The notes under the pieces were generated by a model. The model was not told the DNA's origin, searched no databases, and worked only from the letters and a program-made list of their open reading frames with translations. Below are positions 52,579 through 60,560 of a stretch of 64,000 bases of DNA, in pieces. Source of the stretch: JBBRMW01 sp965246845 (lineage in GTDB: Bacteria > Chloroflexota > Anaerolineae > Aggregatilineales > UBA2796); contig CBDFFR010000008.1 in the NCBI GenBank assembly GCA_965246845.1, positions 1-64,000 on the forward strand, given 5' to 3'. Positions within the stretch are counted from its first letter, which is position 1; each line of letters starts with the position of its first letter. The translations under genes were made by a program, and so were the position numbers.

Positions 52579-53874
52579 ATGTTTCAACCGAAAAAGTGGC
52601 TTCTTTTAGTGGCTGTCGCCCTGCTCCTGAGCAGCGGCGCGCATGTCCAGACAACCCGCGCAGCAGACCCCGTGACGCTCGAATGGTGGACCGTCGACTC
52701 CGAAGAGGAGACGGAACAGGTCCAGCGCGATATGGCAAAGCAGTTCGAGAAGGAAAACCCGGACATCAAGGTGAACGTCACCATTCTGCCGGAGAGTGGC
52801 TTCACCGATAAAGTCACAACGACACTTGGCGCGGGGCAGGGTGCGCCGGATGTCGCTTACTTCTGGGATAACAACTGGTTCCCGCAAGCGCTCGACCTGA
52901 CGCCGTTCCTCGCAGCCGATAAAGACGTCAAGCCGGAGACGTATATCAAGGGCTTCTTCGATACGCGCGCCCGCTTTCAGGGCAAAGTCGTCGGGCTGCC
53001 GCTCGGCGTCGGCGCGAACTTCGTCATGTACAACAAGGATTTGTTTGACGCCGCCGGGGTTGCTTACCCGACCGCCGACTGGACGACCGACGATTACCTC
53101 AAACTCGCGACGAAGATGAGTAACCCGGCCAAAAAGCAGTGGGGCGGCGACCGTCCGCGCGGCCCATTCCGCGCCATCTTCAACAATTACGGCGCGTTCC
53201 CCTATAGCGAAGACAGCATGAAGGTCGAGGGCTACCTGAACAGCCCGGCGGCGCTCGCGGCGTATACCTGGCTATGGGACCTCGTAAATAGCAATTCCAC
53301 CCCGACCCCCGCCGACCTCGAAGTGTTGAGCAAGGAAGGCACGGGACCCGTCGATCTGTTCCTCGCCGGGCGGGTTGCGATGGCGACGCTCAATCAGGGT
53401 CATTTGCTCAATGTAGTGAAATCCGGGATGCGCTTCGGCGTCTTGCCGGAACCGAAAGGACCCGCGACCGGGCGCTATGTCAATAGCTGGTCGCTGACGG
53501 CTTCGATCTGGAAAGGGACCAAACATCCGAATGAAGCGTGGCGCTTCCTGAGCTATTGGGTGGGTCCGAAGGGGCAGAAGTTCATGATGGACAATGGCAA
53601 CCTGATCCCGTCGATCCCGACCGTCCTCACTTCTTATAAAGACGCGGACAAAGACTACGCGAAGTCGTTCTTCGAGGTCCTCAACCTGACGCCCGTTGCA
53701 CAGTGGGACGCTACCCGCCCGTGCAAGGCGACCGTTTTGCGCGCCGCGCAGGACGTCTGGGACCTGATCAACCTCGGCAAGATCAAACGCGAGGAAATCA
53801 AGGCCAAGCTGGATAGCCTCGTCGCTCCGGCGCAAAAGGCGCTCGATGACTGCCGCGCGCGTCTCGGCGGCTGA
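52579..53874 (+). CDS. Sugar ABC transporter substrate-binding protein (SBP family 1)
   Basis: Start at the ATG at 52579 with AGAGGAGA upstream; an in-frame longer ORF extends into the preceding gene. A signal peptide is visible (LLLVAVALLLSSGAHVQ). The mature protein has the MalE-type pattern: VTLEWWTVDSEEETEQVQRD, FEKENPDIKVNVTILPESGF, the hinge GAPDVAYFWDN and LAGRVAMATLNQGHLL. At 431 residues it is complete. It would bring an oligosaccharide or glycoside to the MalF/MalG-type permeases downstream. No ATPase gene is in the operon, so a shared MsmK-type ATPase is expected, as for other CUT1 importers. A hairpin (CACACG-TTTGG-CGTGTG, 52538-52554) lies in the gap before it. Confidence 0.9.
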   Translation: MFQPKKWLLLVAVALLLSSGAHVQTTRAADPVTLEWWTVDSEEETEQVQRDMAKQFEKENPDIKVNVTILPESGFTDKVTTTLGAGQGAPDVAYFWDNNWFPQALDLTPFLAADKDVKPETYIKGFFDTRARFQGKVVGLPLGVGANFVMYNKDLFDAAGVAYPTADWTTDDYLKLATKMSNPAKKQWGGDRPRGPFRAIFNNYGAFPYSEDSMKVEGYLNSPAALAAYTWLWDLVNSNSTPTPADLEVLSKEGTGPVDLFLAGRVAMATLNQGHLLNVVKSGMRFGVLPEPKGPATGRYVNSWSLTASIWKGTKHPNEAWRFLSYWVGPKGQKFMMDNGNLIPSIPTVLTSYKDADKDYAKSFFEVLNLTPVAQWDATRPCKATVLRAAQDVWDLINLGKIKREEIKAKLDSLVAPAQKALDDCRARLGG

Positions 53875-53885
53875 TTTGGAGTAGA

Positions 53886-53941
53886 ACGGGTCGGGCAAGC
53901 CGCAATCCCCAGCTTTGTAGGTGCAGTGGCTTGCCCCGACC
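53886..53941. repeat. Inverted repeat GGTCGGGCAAGCC related to the unit at 19.2 kb
   Basis: GGTCGGGCAAGCC (53889-53901) faces GGCTTGCCCCGACC (53928-53941), 13 paired bases with one bulge and a 26-base loop that includes a GTAG. The left arm with its following CGCAATCCCC matches the unit at 19228-19249. It lies between binding-protein and permease genes; nothing else is visible in the 99-bp gap. Confidence 0.7.
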
Positions 53942-53973
53942 TCTTTATTGACCATCAGACGAAGGAATAGACG

Positions 53974-54879
53974 ATGATTGGAACTTGGCGACGAATGAAT
54001 TCCTTACAGCGGCGCGAGGCACTCGATGGCTACATCGCGCTCACGCCCTGGATGATCGGCTTTGCCATTTTCACGGCGTTTCCGATCCTCGTCTCCATCG
54101 GGCTCAGTCTGACGGAATGGACGGTTGTGAAGGAGCCGCGCTTCATCGGGCTGGAAAACTACCGCCGGATGTTCACCGATGACCCGCTGTTCTGGCAGTC
54201 GATGCGCGCGACGCTCGGCTACGTCGCGCTCTCGCTCCCGCTCAAGCTGGTTTTCGGGCTGGGATTGGCGTTGCTGCTCAACCTGAAAATACCGGGGATG
54301 AACTTCTTCCGCACCGTGTTTTACATCCCGGCGGTCATCTCCGGCGTCGCGGTCTCGCTCATGTGGATATACCTGATGCAGCCCGATACCGGGATCGTGA
54401 ATACGCTGCTCGGCAACATCGGAATACAGGGACCGAAGTGGTTCTGGGACCCGGATTGGGCGCTGCCGACCGTCGCCCTGATGAGCGTGTGGCGCGTCGG
54501 CGGGAGCGCGATCATCTATCTTGCGGGCTTGCAGAATATCCCGCGACAGCTTTACGAGGCCGCTGAGACGGATGGCGCGAACGGCTGGACGCGCTTCTGG
54601 AAAATCACATTGCCGCTGCTCACGCCAACGATCTTTTTCCAATTGATTATCGAGATGATCGACTCATTCAAGGTCTTCACGGAAGCCTTCGTGATCACGC
54701 AGGGCGGACCGCTCAAGGCGACTTATTTTTTTCTGCTCTATTTCTACGAAGAAGCCTTTAGAAACTTTAACATGGGCTATGCGTCCGCGCTGGCGCTCGT
54801 CCTGACGGTGATTATTCTAGCCGTGACGGTGTTCGTCAATCGCACGCGCAGGCGTTGGGTTTATTACGAGGCAGAATGA
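53974..54879 (+). CDS. Sugar ABC transporter permease (MalF/UgpA-type)
   Basis: A 301-residue inner-membrane permease of the CUT1 type, with six helices. It starts by the ATG at 53974, has ALTPWMIGFAIFTAFPILVSI as first helix, and carries the ATPase-contact EAA loop YEAAETDGANGWTRFWKITLPLLTPT, quoted in part. It forms a heterodimer with the next gene's product. Its stop overlaps the next ATG (GAATGAG). The preceding binding protein gene is 99 bp upstream across a repeat. Confidence 0.93.
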   Translation: MIGTWRRMNSLQRREALDGYIALTPWMIGFAIFTAFPILVSIGLSLTEWTVVKEPRFIGLENYRRMFTDDPLFWQSMRATLGYVALSLPLKLVFGLGLALLLNLKIPGMNFFRTVFYIPAVISGVAVSLMWIYLMQPDTGIVNTLLGNIGIQGPKWFWDPDWALPTVALMSVWRVGGSAIIYLAGLQNIPRQLYEAAETDGANGWTRFWKITLPLLTPTIFFQLIIEMIDSFKVFTEAFVITQGGPLKATYFFLLYFYEEAFRNFNMGYASALALVLTVIILAVTVFVNRTRRRWVYYEAE

Positions 54880-55775
54880 GTACCAATCTCGCGCTTTCCA
54901 TTCCGCAGGTTGTACCGCCCGCACGTGTCACCCGTCCGCGAAAGTATACGGTGCGCAAGGTGCTGGGCTACGCGCTGGTTTACGCACTCATGATCGGGAT
55001 CGCGATCATCTTCATGATCCCGCTCTTCTGGATGTTCTCGACTTCGCTCAAGACGCGGCAGCAAGTCCTCGCCTATCCCCCGGAATTTTTTCCGGCTAAC
55101 CCGCAGTGGGGGAATTACGGCGAGGCATTCGCAAAATATCCGCTTCTGCAATTCATGGCGAACACGCTGTTTCTGATCGTCGTGAATTCGATTGGCTACC
55201 TGCTTTCCGTGCCGATCATCGCCTATGGATTCGCGCGGCTGCGCTTTCCCGGCAAGTCGGTGTTTTTCGTCCTGATGCTCAGTACGCTGATGATCCCCGG
55301 CCAAATCAAGCTAATCCCGCTGTATCAGCTCTATTCGGGGCTGGGGATGATCAATACCTATTGGCCGCTCACCTTGCCTTCCTTCTTCGGAGAAGCATTT
55401 TTCATTTTCCTGATGGTGCAATACATGCGCTCCATCCCGCGCGACCTGGATGAAGCGGCGCGCATCGATGGCGCGGGAACGTGGACGATCCTCTACCGCG
55501 TGATTTTGCCGCTGTGCCGCCCGATCATCGCGGTGATGCTCGTGTTCACCTTCCTCTGGACGTGGAACGAATTCTTACAGCCGATTATCTACATCAACGA
55601 TTTCTATAAATATCCGATCTCGGTTGGGTTGTCGTTCTTCCGGGGACGCTATGGCGTAGAATGGAACCTGCTGATGTCCGCGACGCTGGTTTCGATTACA
55701 CCCGTCCTCGCGCTCTATTTCGTTGCACAGCGCCACCTCATCGGCGGGCTGGCCGCTGTCGGCTTGAAGGGTTAG
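54876..55775 (+). CDS. Sugar ABC transporter permease (MalG/UgpE-type)
   Basis: The partner permease, 299 residues from the ATG at 54876. The EAA loop is DLDEAARIDGAGTWTILYRVILPL, shown here by its first part, and the helices AIIFMIPLFWMFSTSLK and FVLMLSTLMIPGQIKLIPLY are typical of the MalG branch. It overlaps the stop of the MalF-type gene by 4 bp and is followed after 4 bp by the second ADP-ribosylglycohydrolase gene. This ties the hydrolases to transport. Confidence 0.93.
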   Translation: MSTNLALSIPQVVPPARVTRPRKYTVRKVLGYALVYALMIGIAIIFMIPLFWMFSTSLKTRQQVLAYPPEFFPANPQWGNYGEAFAKYPLLQFMANTLFLIVVNSIGYLLSVPIIAYGFARLRFPGKSVFFVLMLSTLMIPGQIKLIPLYQLYSGLGMINTYWPLTLPSFFGEAFFIFLMVQYMRSIPRDLDEAARIDGAGTWTILYRVILPLCRPIIAVMLVFTFLWTWNEFLQPIIYINDFYKYPISVGLSFFRGRYGVEWNLLMSATLVSITPVLALYFVAQRHLIGGLAAVGLKG

Positions 55776-55779
55776 GCGC

Positions 55780-56769
55780 ATGGATTTCGAGACGTTGCAG
55801 GACCGCGCACAGGGCAGTTTGCTCGGAGTCGCGATTGGTGATGCGATGGGCGCACCCTGCGAAGGGCAATCCGCGCAGGCGATCCGCGAGACCTACGGCG
55901 TAATCAGCGGGTTTGTGAATGATCAGGCGGTCGGCACGGATGACACCGATTTCACACTCTTCAATGCGTGGCTGCTGCTCACCTACGGGCGCGAGATCAC
56001 CCCGGCGCAGGTTGAAAACGAGTGGCGCGACAAGCTGCTCAGTGTCAACTATGAATATCGCCCCGGCGGGTTCAGCGATGTCGTCTCCACACGCAACCTC
56101 GCGGCGGGGCTGCACACACCGCAATCCGGGCAGTTCAACCATCAGATGTGGAGCGACGGCGTAGCGATGGCAATCAGCGCAGCGGGCATCTTCTGCCCCG
56201 GAGAGCCGGACCGCGCGGCGGCGCTCGCGGGAACACTCGGCAGCATCTCGAACGCGCGGGATGGTATCGAGGCGGCAAAGGCGGTCGCGGCGGCGGTGAG
56301 CGTGGGCATGGTCGGCGCATCGGTCGAAACCATGTGTACCGCCGCGCTCGATGCTATCCGCGCCGATAGCTGGACCGCGACAGCACTGCGCCGCGTACTG
56401 GCGCTCGATTTACCCGCTATGGATTTGGAGACCGCATTGCAGGCAATTGAGAAGGCGTGCGTCGTCGGCTGGTGGCCGTGGGCAGACCTCGTGACGGAAG
56501 CGGTCCCGGCGGCGTTCGGCGTCTTCCGCGCGACGGGTGGAAACGTCGCGCAGGCGATCCCGGCGGGCGTGCGGCTTGGCCGGGATGCGGATACGATTGG
56601 CGCGATTGTCGGGAGCCTCGCCGGCGTCTATTCCGGCGCAGACGAAATTCCGGCGGATTGGAAGCAGCGTGTCCACACTTCGACCGGGAAGTGTATCGGC
56701 TTTGTGGGCGGGCAGGTCATCACCGAAGTTGCGGATCACCTCATCGCGCGGGCGCTCGAACATGCGTGA
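55780..56769 (+). CDS. ADP-ribosylglycohydrolase-fold protein 2
   Basis: A 329-residue DraG/ARH relative. Motif 1 is GSLLGVAIGDAMGAPCEGQ followed by VGTDDTDFTLF (Asp54, Asp55, Asp57), and motif 2 is RLGRDADTIGAIVG near residue 270. All metal ligands seem to be present, so activity is likely. It follows the permease gene after 4 bp, and its stop overlaps the next homologue's start by 8 bp. It resembles protein 1 in length and motif spacing. Nearby transport and kinase genes suggest that it acts on a small imported glycoside or nucleoside-like compound. Confidence 0.85.
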   Translation: MDFETLQDRAQGSLLGVAIGDAMGAPCEGQSAQAIRETYGVISGFVNDQAVGTDDTDFTLFNAWLLLTYGREITPAQVENEWRDKLLSVNYEYRPGGFSDVVSTRNLAAGLHTPQSGQFNHQMWSDGVAMAISAAGIFCPGEPDRAAALAGTLGSISNARDGIEAAKAVAAAVSVGMVGASVETMCTAALDAIRADSWTATALRRVLALDLPAMDLETALQAIEKACVVGWWPWADLVTEAVPAAFGVFRATGGNVAQAIPAGVRLGRDADTIGAIVGSLAGVYSGADEIPADWKQRVHTSTGKCIGFVGGQVITEVADHLIARALEHA

Positions 56770-57829
56770 GCATTTTCTCGGCGCGTTGTTCGGCCTCGCC
56801 TATGGAGATGCGATTGGGTTCCCGGCGCTGTTCCACCGCTTCAAGGAGACGCCGCGCAAGCGTCACGAATTTCTATGGCGCACCAACGCGGAACTGGATC
56901 GGCAGAATATCATCCGCCTGATGCTGCCCTATACGCATCGTCTCCCGGCTGAAATGCTCGAACCCGGTCCGACCGATGATACCGAGTTCGCGCTGTTCAC
57001 GCTTCGCGCACTTGTGGAGGCTGAGGGTGAGCCGACACAGGAAACTTTTCTCGAAAGCTGGAAACGCGCCGTGCTGCCCATTGCGGATCAGGTGCGCAGC
57101 GGCTTTTCCGAACGGGCAGCCATTGAAAATATCCAGCGCGGCGTGCTGCCGCCCTTAACCGGTGATCATAACCCGCTGCATTATGAGGATAGCGCCGCCA
57201 TTCGCGCCGTACCGATTGGCCTCTATTGCGCGGGTGATCCGCGAAAAACCGAACGGATCGCACGATTGGAAGCTGAAATCACGAACGCGGAAGATGGCGT
57301 TTACGCGGCGCAGGCGGTCGCGGTTGCGGTGTCGCTACTGGTGAGCGGTATTCCTGTCGCGGAAGCGCTCACGCAGGCGCGGCGTATGTTCCCCGCTGGT
57401 TCATGGATCGCGCATATGGATACGCAAGCCCAGGCGTGTATGCGCGAAGCCGACTCGCCCGCGACGCTTGCATTGCTGCTCACACGGCGCGTAATCAACA
57501 CCGTGTATTCCTTCGGATGTGTCGCGCCGGAGACAATCCCGGCGGCGTTCGCGCTCATTGAATATTGCAAGGGTGATTTGCACGCGGCGGTCCTGCACGC
57601 GAACCTGATCCCGAAAGCGGCCGATTCGTTGCCCGCGCTGGTGGGGTCCCTGGGTGGCGCACATCAGGGCGTCGGCGCAATCAGCCCGATCTGGCAGGCA
57701 GCACTGCGCCCGATACGCGGGCTGTGCCTGCCGTTCCTGAAAGGCGCGGACCTCCAAACAGAAACGCTCCGCTTGTGGGAGCGTGTTCAGAAGGAAGCAC
57801 ATGGCGAAGCTGCACGAATATCAGAGTAA
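56762..57829 (+). CDS. ADP-ribosylglycohydrolase-fold protein 3 with altered metal site
   Basis: A 355-residue homologue from the ATG at 56762 (MREHFLGALFGLAYGDAIGF); the longer in-frame ORF upstream is the shadow of the preceding gene. Motif 1 is kept (PGPTDDTEFALF). Motif 2, GRDADT in its neighbours, reads IPKAADSLPALVG, so the first Asp and the Thr are replaced. The metal site may hold one ion or none, giving a changed activity or a binding function. It overlaps the preceding gene by 8 bp and the following ATP-grasp gene by 29 bp, so its product is probably made in fixed ratio with both. Confidence 0.82.
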   Translation: MREHFLGALFGLAYGDAIGFPALFHRFKETPRKRHEFLWRTNAELDRQNIIRLMLPYTHRLPAEMLEPGPTDDTEFALFTLRALVEAEGEPTQETFLESWKRAVLPIADQVRSGFSERAAIENIQRGVLPPLTGDHNPLHYEDSAAIRAVPIGLYCAGDPRKTERIARLEAEITNAEDGVYAAQAVAVAVSLLVSGIPVAEALTQARRMFPAGSWIAHMDTQAQACMREADSPATLALLLTRRVINTVYSFGCVAPETIPAAFALIEYCKGDLHAAVLHANLIPKAADSLPALVGSLGGAHQGVGAISPIWQAALRPIRGLCLPFLKGADLQTETLRLWERVQKEAHGEAARISE

Positions 57830-59321
57830 GGCGCTGCTGCGCGGCGCAGGGATCGCGACCCCCAAAGGCGGGATGGTCGAAACCATTGGTGAAGCGCGCG
57901 CGCTGGCAACCGGGATCGACGGTCCTGTCGTGATCAAGGCGCAGGTCTGGACGACCGGACGCGCGGGGAAGAACCTCGTGCGGTTCGCGGAGACGCCCGA
58001 CGCCGCAGCACAGGCGGCGGGTGAATTGCTCGGCCAGAAAGTGGGCGATTTCACGATTGATAAACTGGTTGTCGAGGAGCGCGTGCAAATTGAACGCGAG
58101 CTGTATCTCGGCTTGATCATTGACGATCAGGCGCGCGCCCCGGTGATCATTCTGAGCAGTGTCGGGGGCAGCGGTATCGAGCAGATTGCGCAGACAGCGC
58201 CGGACCGCGTGGCGCGCTTCACCGTCGACGTCCTGAACGGGCTGCGTGAATTCGAGGCGCGCGACCTGTGCCGCAAGGTCGGTATTGCTGGAAAGCTGAT
58301 GACCCAGCTCACGCCGTTGCTTGTGAAATTCTACGAGATTGCGCGCAAGGTCGAAGCGCGTTCAGCGGAAATCAACCCGCTTGCGCTGACGCCTGACGGT
58401 CTGCTCGCGCTGGATGGACGCTTCACCATCGACGATTATGCCGCTTTCCGACACCCGGAACTGGGTATCGAGATCGCGCGCGAGTTCGACCGCCCGCCGA
58501 CGGCGCTGGAGCGCATCGCTTGGCAGGTGGAAAAGAACGACTATCGCGGGACGTTCTACTTCATCCAGATGCGGACCGATTTTCAAAAAGGCGAGGGCGT
58601 AGTCGGCTTTCATGGCAACGGCGGTGGCGGCGCGATGATCACGATGGATGCACTGCTCGCGGCGGGCTTCCAGATCGCGAACTTCGTGGATACGAGCGGC
58701 AACCCGCCCGCGAGCAAGGTTTACCGTGCGGCACGACTGATCCTGCGCCAGCCGGGGATCGATGGCTACTTCCTCGGCGGGAGCGGCGTCGCCAGCCAGG
58801 AGCAATATCACACCGCGCGCGGGTTGGTGAAGGCGTTCATGGATGCGCCGCTGAATGTCCCTGCCGTGATTCGCATCGGCGGCAATGGCGAGGAGCAGGC
58901 CATCCATATTCTGGAGCGCGCGAACGGCGCGTTCCCCGCTCCGGTCGAAGCGTATGGGCGCGATACCTCGCCCGACGAATGTACGGAGCGCCTGCACATC
59001 CTGATCGATAGCTATACACCGGAAGCGTCCCCGGCAGGGCGTCCGGCGCAGAATGCGGCAGAACCGTACACCTTCGAGACAATCACGGGTGGGAGCATCA
59101 CCTATGATCATGCGCTCTGCCGAAGCTGCGAAAGCAAGGCGTGCATTCACTCCTGCGACCCGAAAATTCTCTCGCTGGAGGGTGAGGTCCCGGTCCTGAA
59201 CATCACGCGCGACGAGGCGAAACGCGGCGGCTGCACGGAATGCCTCGCCTGCGAGGTCGAATGCCATTTCCTCGGCAATCGCGGCGGTCGTATCCACCTG
59301 CCCATCGTGGAGGCGTCATAG
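57801..59321 (+). CDS. ATP-grasp citrate-lyase/succinyl-CoA-synthetase beta-like subunit with C-terminal ferredoxin module
   Basis: A 506-residue protein from the ATG at 57801, with GAAGGAAG upstream. Residues 1-400 follow SucC/AclB: MAKLHEYQSKALLRGAG, the ATP-grasp strand GPVVIKAQVWTTGRAGKN, and the CoA-ligase half GFHGNGGGGAMITMDALL, FVDTSGNPPASKVY. It would activate a carboxylate to its acyl-CoA with ATP. The last 70 residues are foreign to this family: CRSCESKACIHSC (Cys440, 443, 448, 452) and GGCTECLACEVEC (Cys478, 481, 484, 488), two 4Fe-4S sites similar to FixX or ETF-QO ferredoxin. The stop lies 1 bp before the right-end palindrome of a tnpB element that separates it from its likely partner subunit. 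Confidence 0.8.
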   Translation: MAKLHEYQSKALLRGAGIATPKGGMVETIGEARALATGIDGPVVIKAQVWTTGRAGKNLVRFAETPDAAAQAAGELLGQKVGDFTIDKLVVEERVQIERELYLGLIIDDQARAPVIILSSVGGSGIEQIAQTAPDRVARFTVDVLNGLREFEARDLCRKVGIAGKLMTQLTPLLVKFYEIARKVEARSAEINPLALTPDGLLALDGRFTIDDYAAFRHPELGIEIAREFDRPPTALERIAWQVEKNDYRGTFYFIQMRTDFQKGEGVVGFHGNGGGGAMITMDALLAAGFQIANFVDTSGNPPASKVYRAARLILRQPGIDGYFLGGSGVASQEQYHTARGLVKAFMDAPLNVPAVIRIGGNGEEQAIHILERANGAFPAPVEAYGRDTSPDECTERLHILIDSYTPEASPAGRPAQNAAEPYTFETITGGSITYDHALCRSCESKACIHSCDPKILSLEGEVPVLNITRDEAKRGGCTECLACEVECHFLGNRGGRIHLPIVEAS

Positions 59322-59322
59322 A

Positions 59323-60535
59323 CCCCACGCCTAAAGGCGGGGGCTTGCAGTCGAGCGGAAAGATGGTCTAGCCACCGTTCCGCCCACCACTATCGGCGGT
59401 ATGACAGCCGCCAAAAAAGAAATGTTGACCGCCGCATTCACGTCCGCATGGGCACAATGCCCGCACTTCACGCAAAGGAATTCAGCTTGACTCTTGCGGT
59501 TTCGCTTCTCGATATGTCCGCATGCGGCGCAGCGCTGCGAGGTGTAGGCCGGGTCGACGTGCCGGGTCGGAACACCGTACAGATGCGCTTTGTAGACGAC
59601 AAAGAAACCAAGTTGAGCAAACGCCCAGTTCCCGCGTGCTGCCCTGTCCTCGCGCCGAACCCTGGTCCGCAGATTGATCCCCTTGAGGTCTTCAAGGGCA
59701 ATCCCCCGCTTCGTGCGTTTCGCGCTTTCGACAAGCTGCTTACTGATGCAGTGGTTGACATCCGTTTGATACCGCGCCTGTTTGTTGTTCATCTGGCGCA
59801 GTCTACGTTTGGCGCTTTTCGTGCCAGTGCGTTGCAGTTTCTTGCGGCGTTTGGCGTACCACAACCGTTTGTTCTCAACTGCCGCACGCTGATATTGCGT
59901 ACCGTCGCTGTCGGTGGCGAGGCTGATGACGCCGCGGTCAATGCCGAGGAACTTGTCCACTTCGTCTTCGGTCGGGTCGGGGATGTCGCAGGTCGCAAGC
60001 AAGTACCACTTGCCGCGCTGGTAAAGCAGGTCCGACTCGCCTTTCTGATAGGCAAGCAGTGCCAATTGGTGGTCGCCACAGGCGAACGACACAGGGATAC
60101 GCCCGTTGAGCGTCCAGATGGAGACAACGCGCTTTTCTGTACGATACCGCAGAATGCGCTCATCGTAGGCAATCGCGCCGTGTTCCTTGAATACACGCTT
60201 GCGCTGCGTATCCAGTTTGTAGCCATCCGCAACTTTGCCGAGGCAGCGTACAGTCATCTGCGCAGACATCTTGAACCGCACACGAATGTCGTTGTACACC
60301 GCTTTTTGCAAGTCGAACTTATTGAACGACTTGCTCTCCCAAGCGTATTCGCTGATCGCATTGCACGCAGTATTGGCGCGTTCCATCGTCGCCTTGAGGC
60401 TTGCGTGTTGCGCTTTATCTGGAAGGAGTTGGAGTTGAGCCGTCAATTTCATGCACTCAGCATAACACATCTGAGCGTAACATTCAACTGGTTGATAATC
60501 GTGGCGCGCCTCCCCATGCCTGAAGGCAGGGGCTT
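59323..60535 (-). mobile_element. Second tnpB-only IS200/IS605-type element, inserted between the two lyase subunit genes
   Basis: Two 24-bp palindromes with the same orientation, 59323-59346 and 60512-60535, differ at three positions and bracket a minus-strand tnpB. The copy beside the tnpB stop is 23 of 24 identical (as reverse complement) to the right palindrome of the element at 22.6-23.8 kb, although the two TnpB proteins differ widely. No tnpA is present. The element lies on the opposite strand inside an otherwise collinear operon and begins within 2 bp of the preceding gene's stop codon. Confidence 0.78.
59331..60452 (-). CDS. tnpB: RNA-guided endonuclease TnpB (second subgroup)
   Basis: A 373-residue TnpB from the ATG at 60450-60452 (MKLTAQLQLLPDKAQHASLK). 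A longer open frame to 62273 exists, but its first 600 codons are the shadow of the opposite gene. RuvC-I is FLGIDRGVISLATDSDG, RuvC-II RGIALEDLKGINL, RuvC-III CAHADVNAAVNISFL; the zinc ribbon is CAACGHIEKRN...CVKCGH. All three acidic residues are present, so nuclease activity is likely. It differs from the copy at 22.7 kb in almost every block, yet its stop codon lies in the same kind of right-end palindrome. The guide RNA should arise from this end. Confidence 0.92.
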   Translation of the reverse strand: MKLTAQLQLLPDKAQHASLKATMERANTACNAISEYAWESKSFNKFDLQKAVYNDIRVRFKMSAQMTVRCLGKVADGYKLDTQRKRVFKEHGAIAYDERILRYRTEKRVVSIWTLNGRIPVSFACGDHQLALLAYQKGESDLLYQRGKWYLLATCDIPDPTEDEVDKFLGIDRGVISLATDSDGTQYQRAAVENKRLWYAKRRKKLQRTGTKSAKRRLRQMNNKQARYQTDVNHCISKQLVESAKRTKRGIALEDLKGINLRTRVRREDRAARGNWAFAQLGFFVVYKAHLYGVPTRHVDPAYTSQRCAACGHIEKRNRKSQAEFLCVKCGHCAHADVNAAVNISFLAAVIPPIVVGGTVARPSFRSTASPRL

Positions 60536-60560
60536 CCGCGCCGGAGGTGTTCGGTGAACC

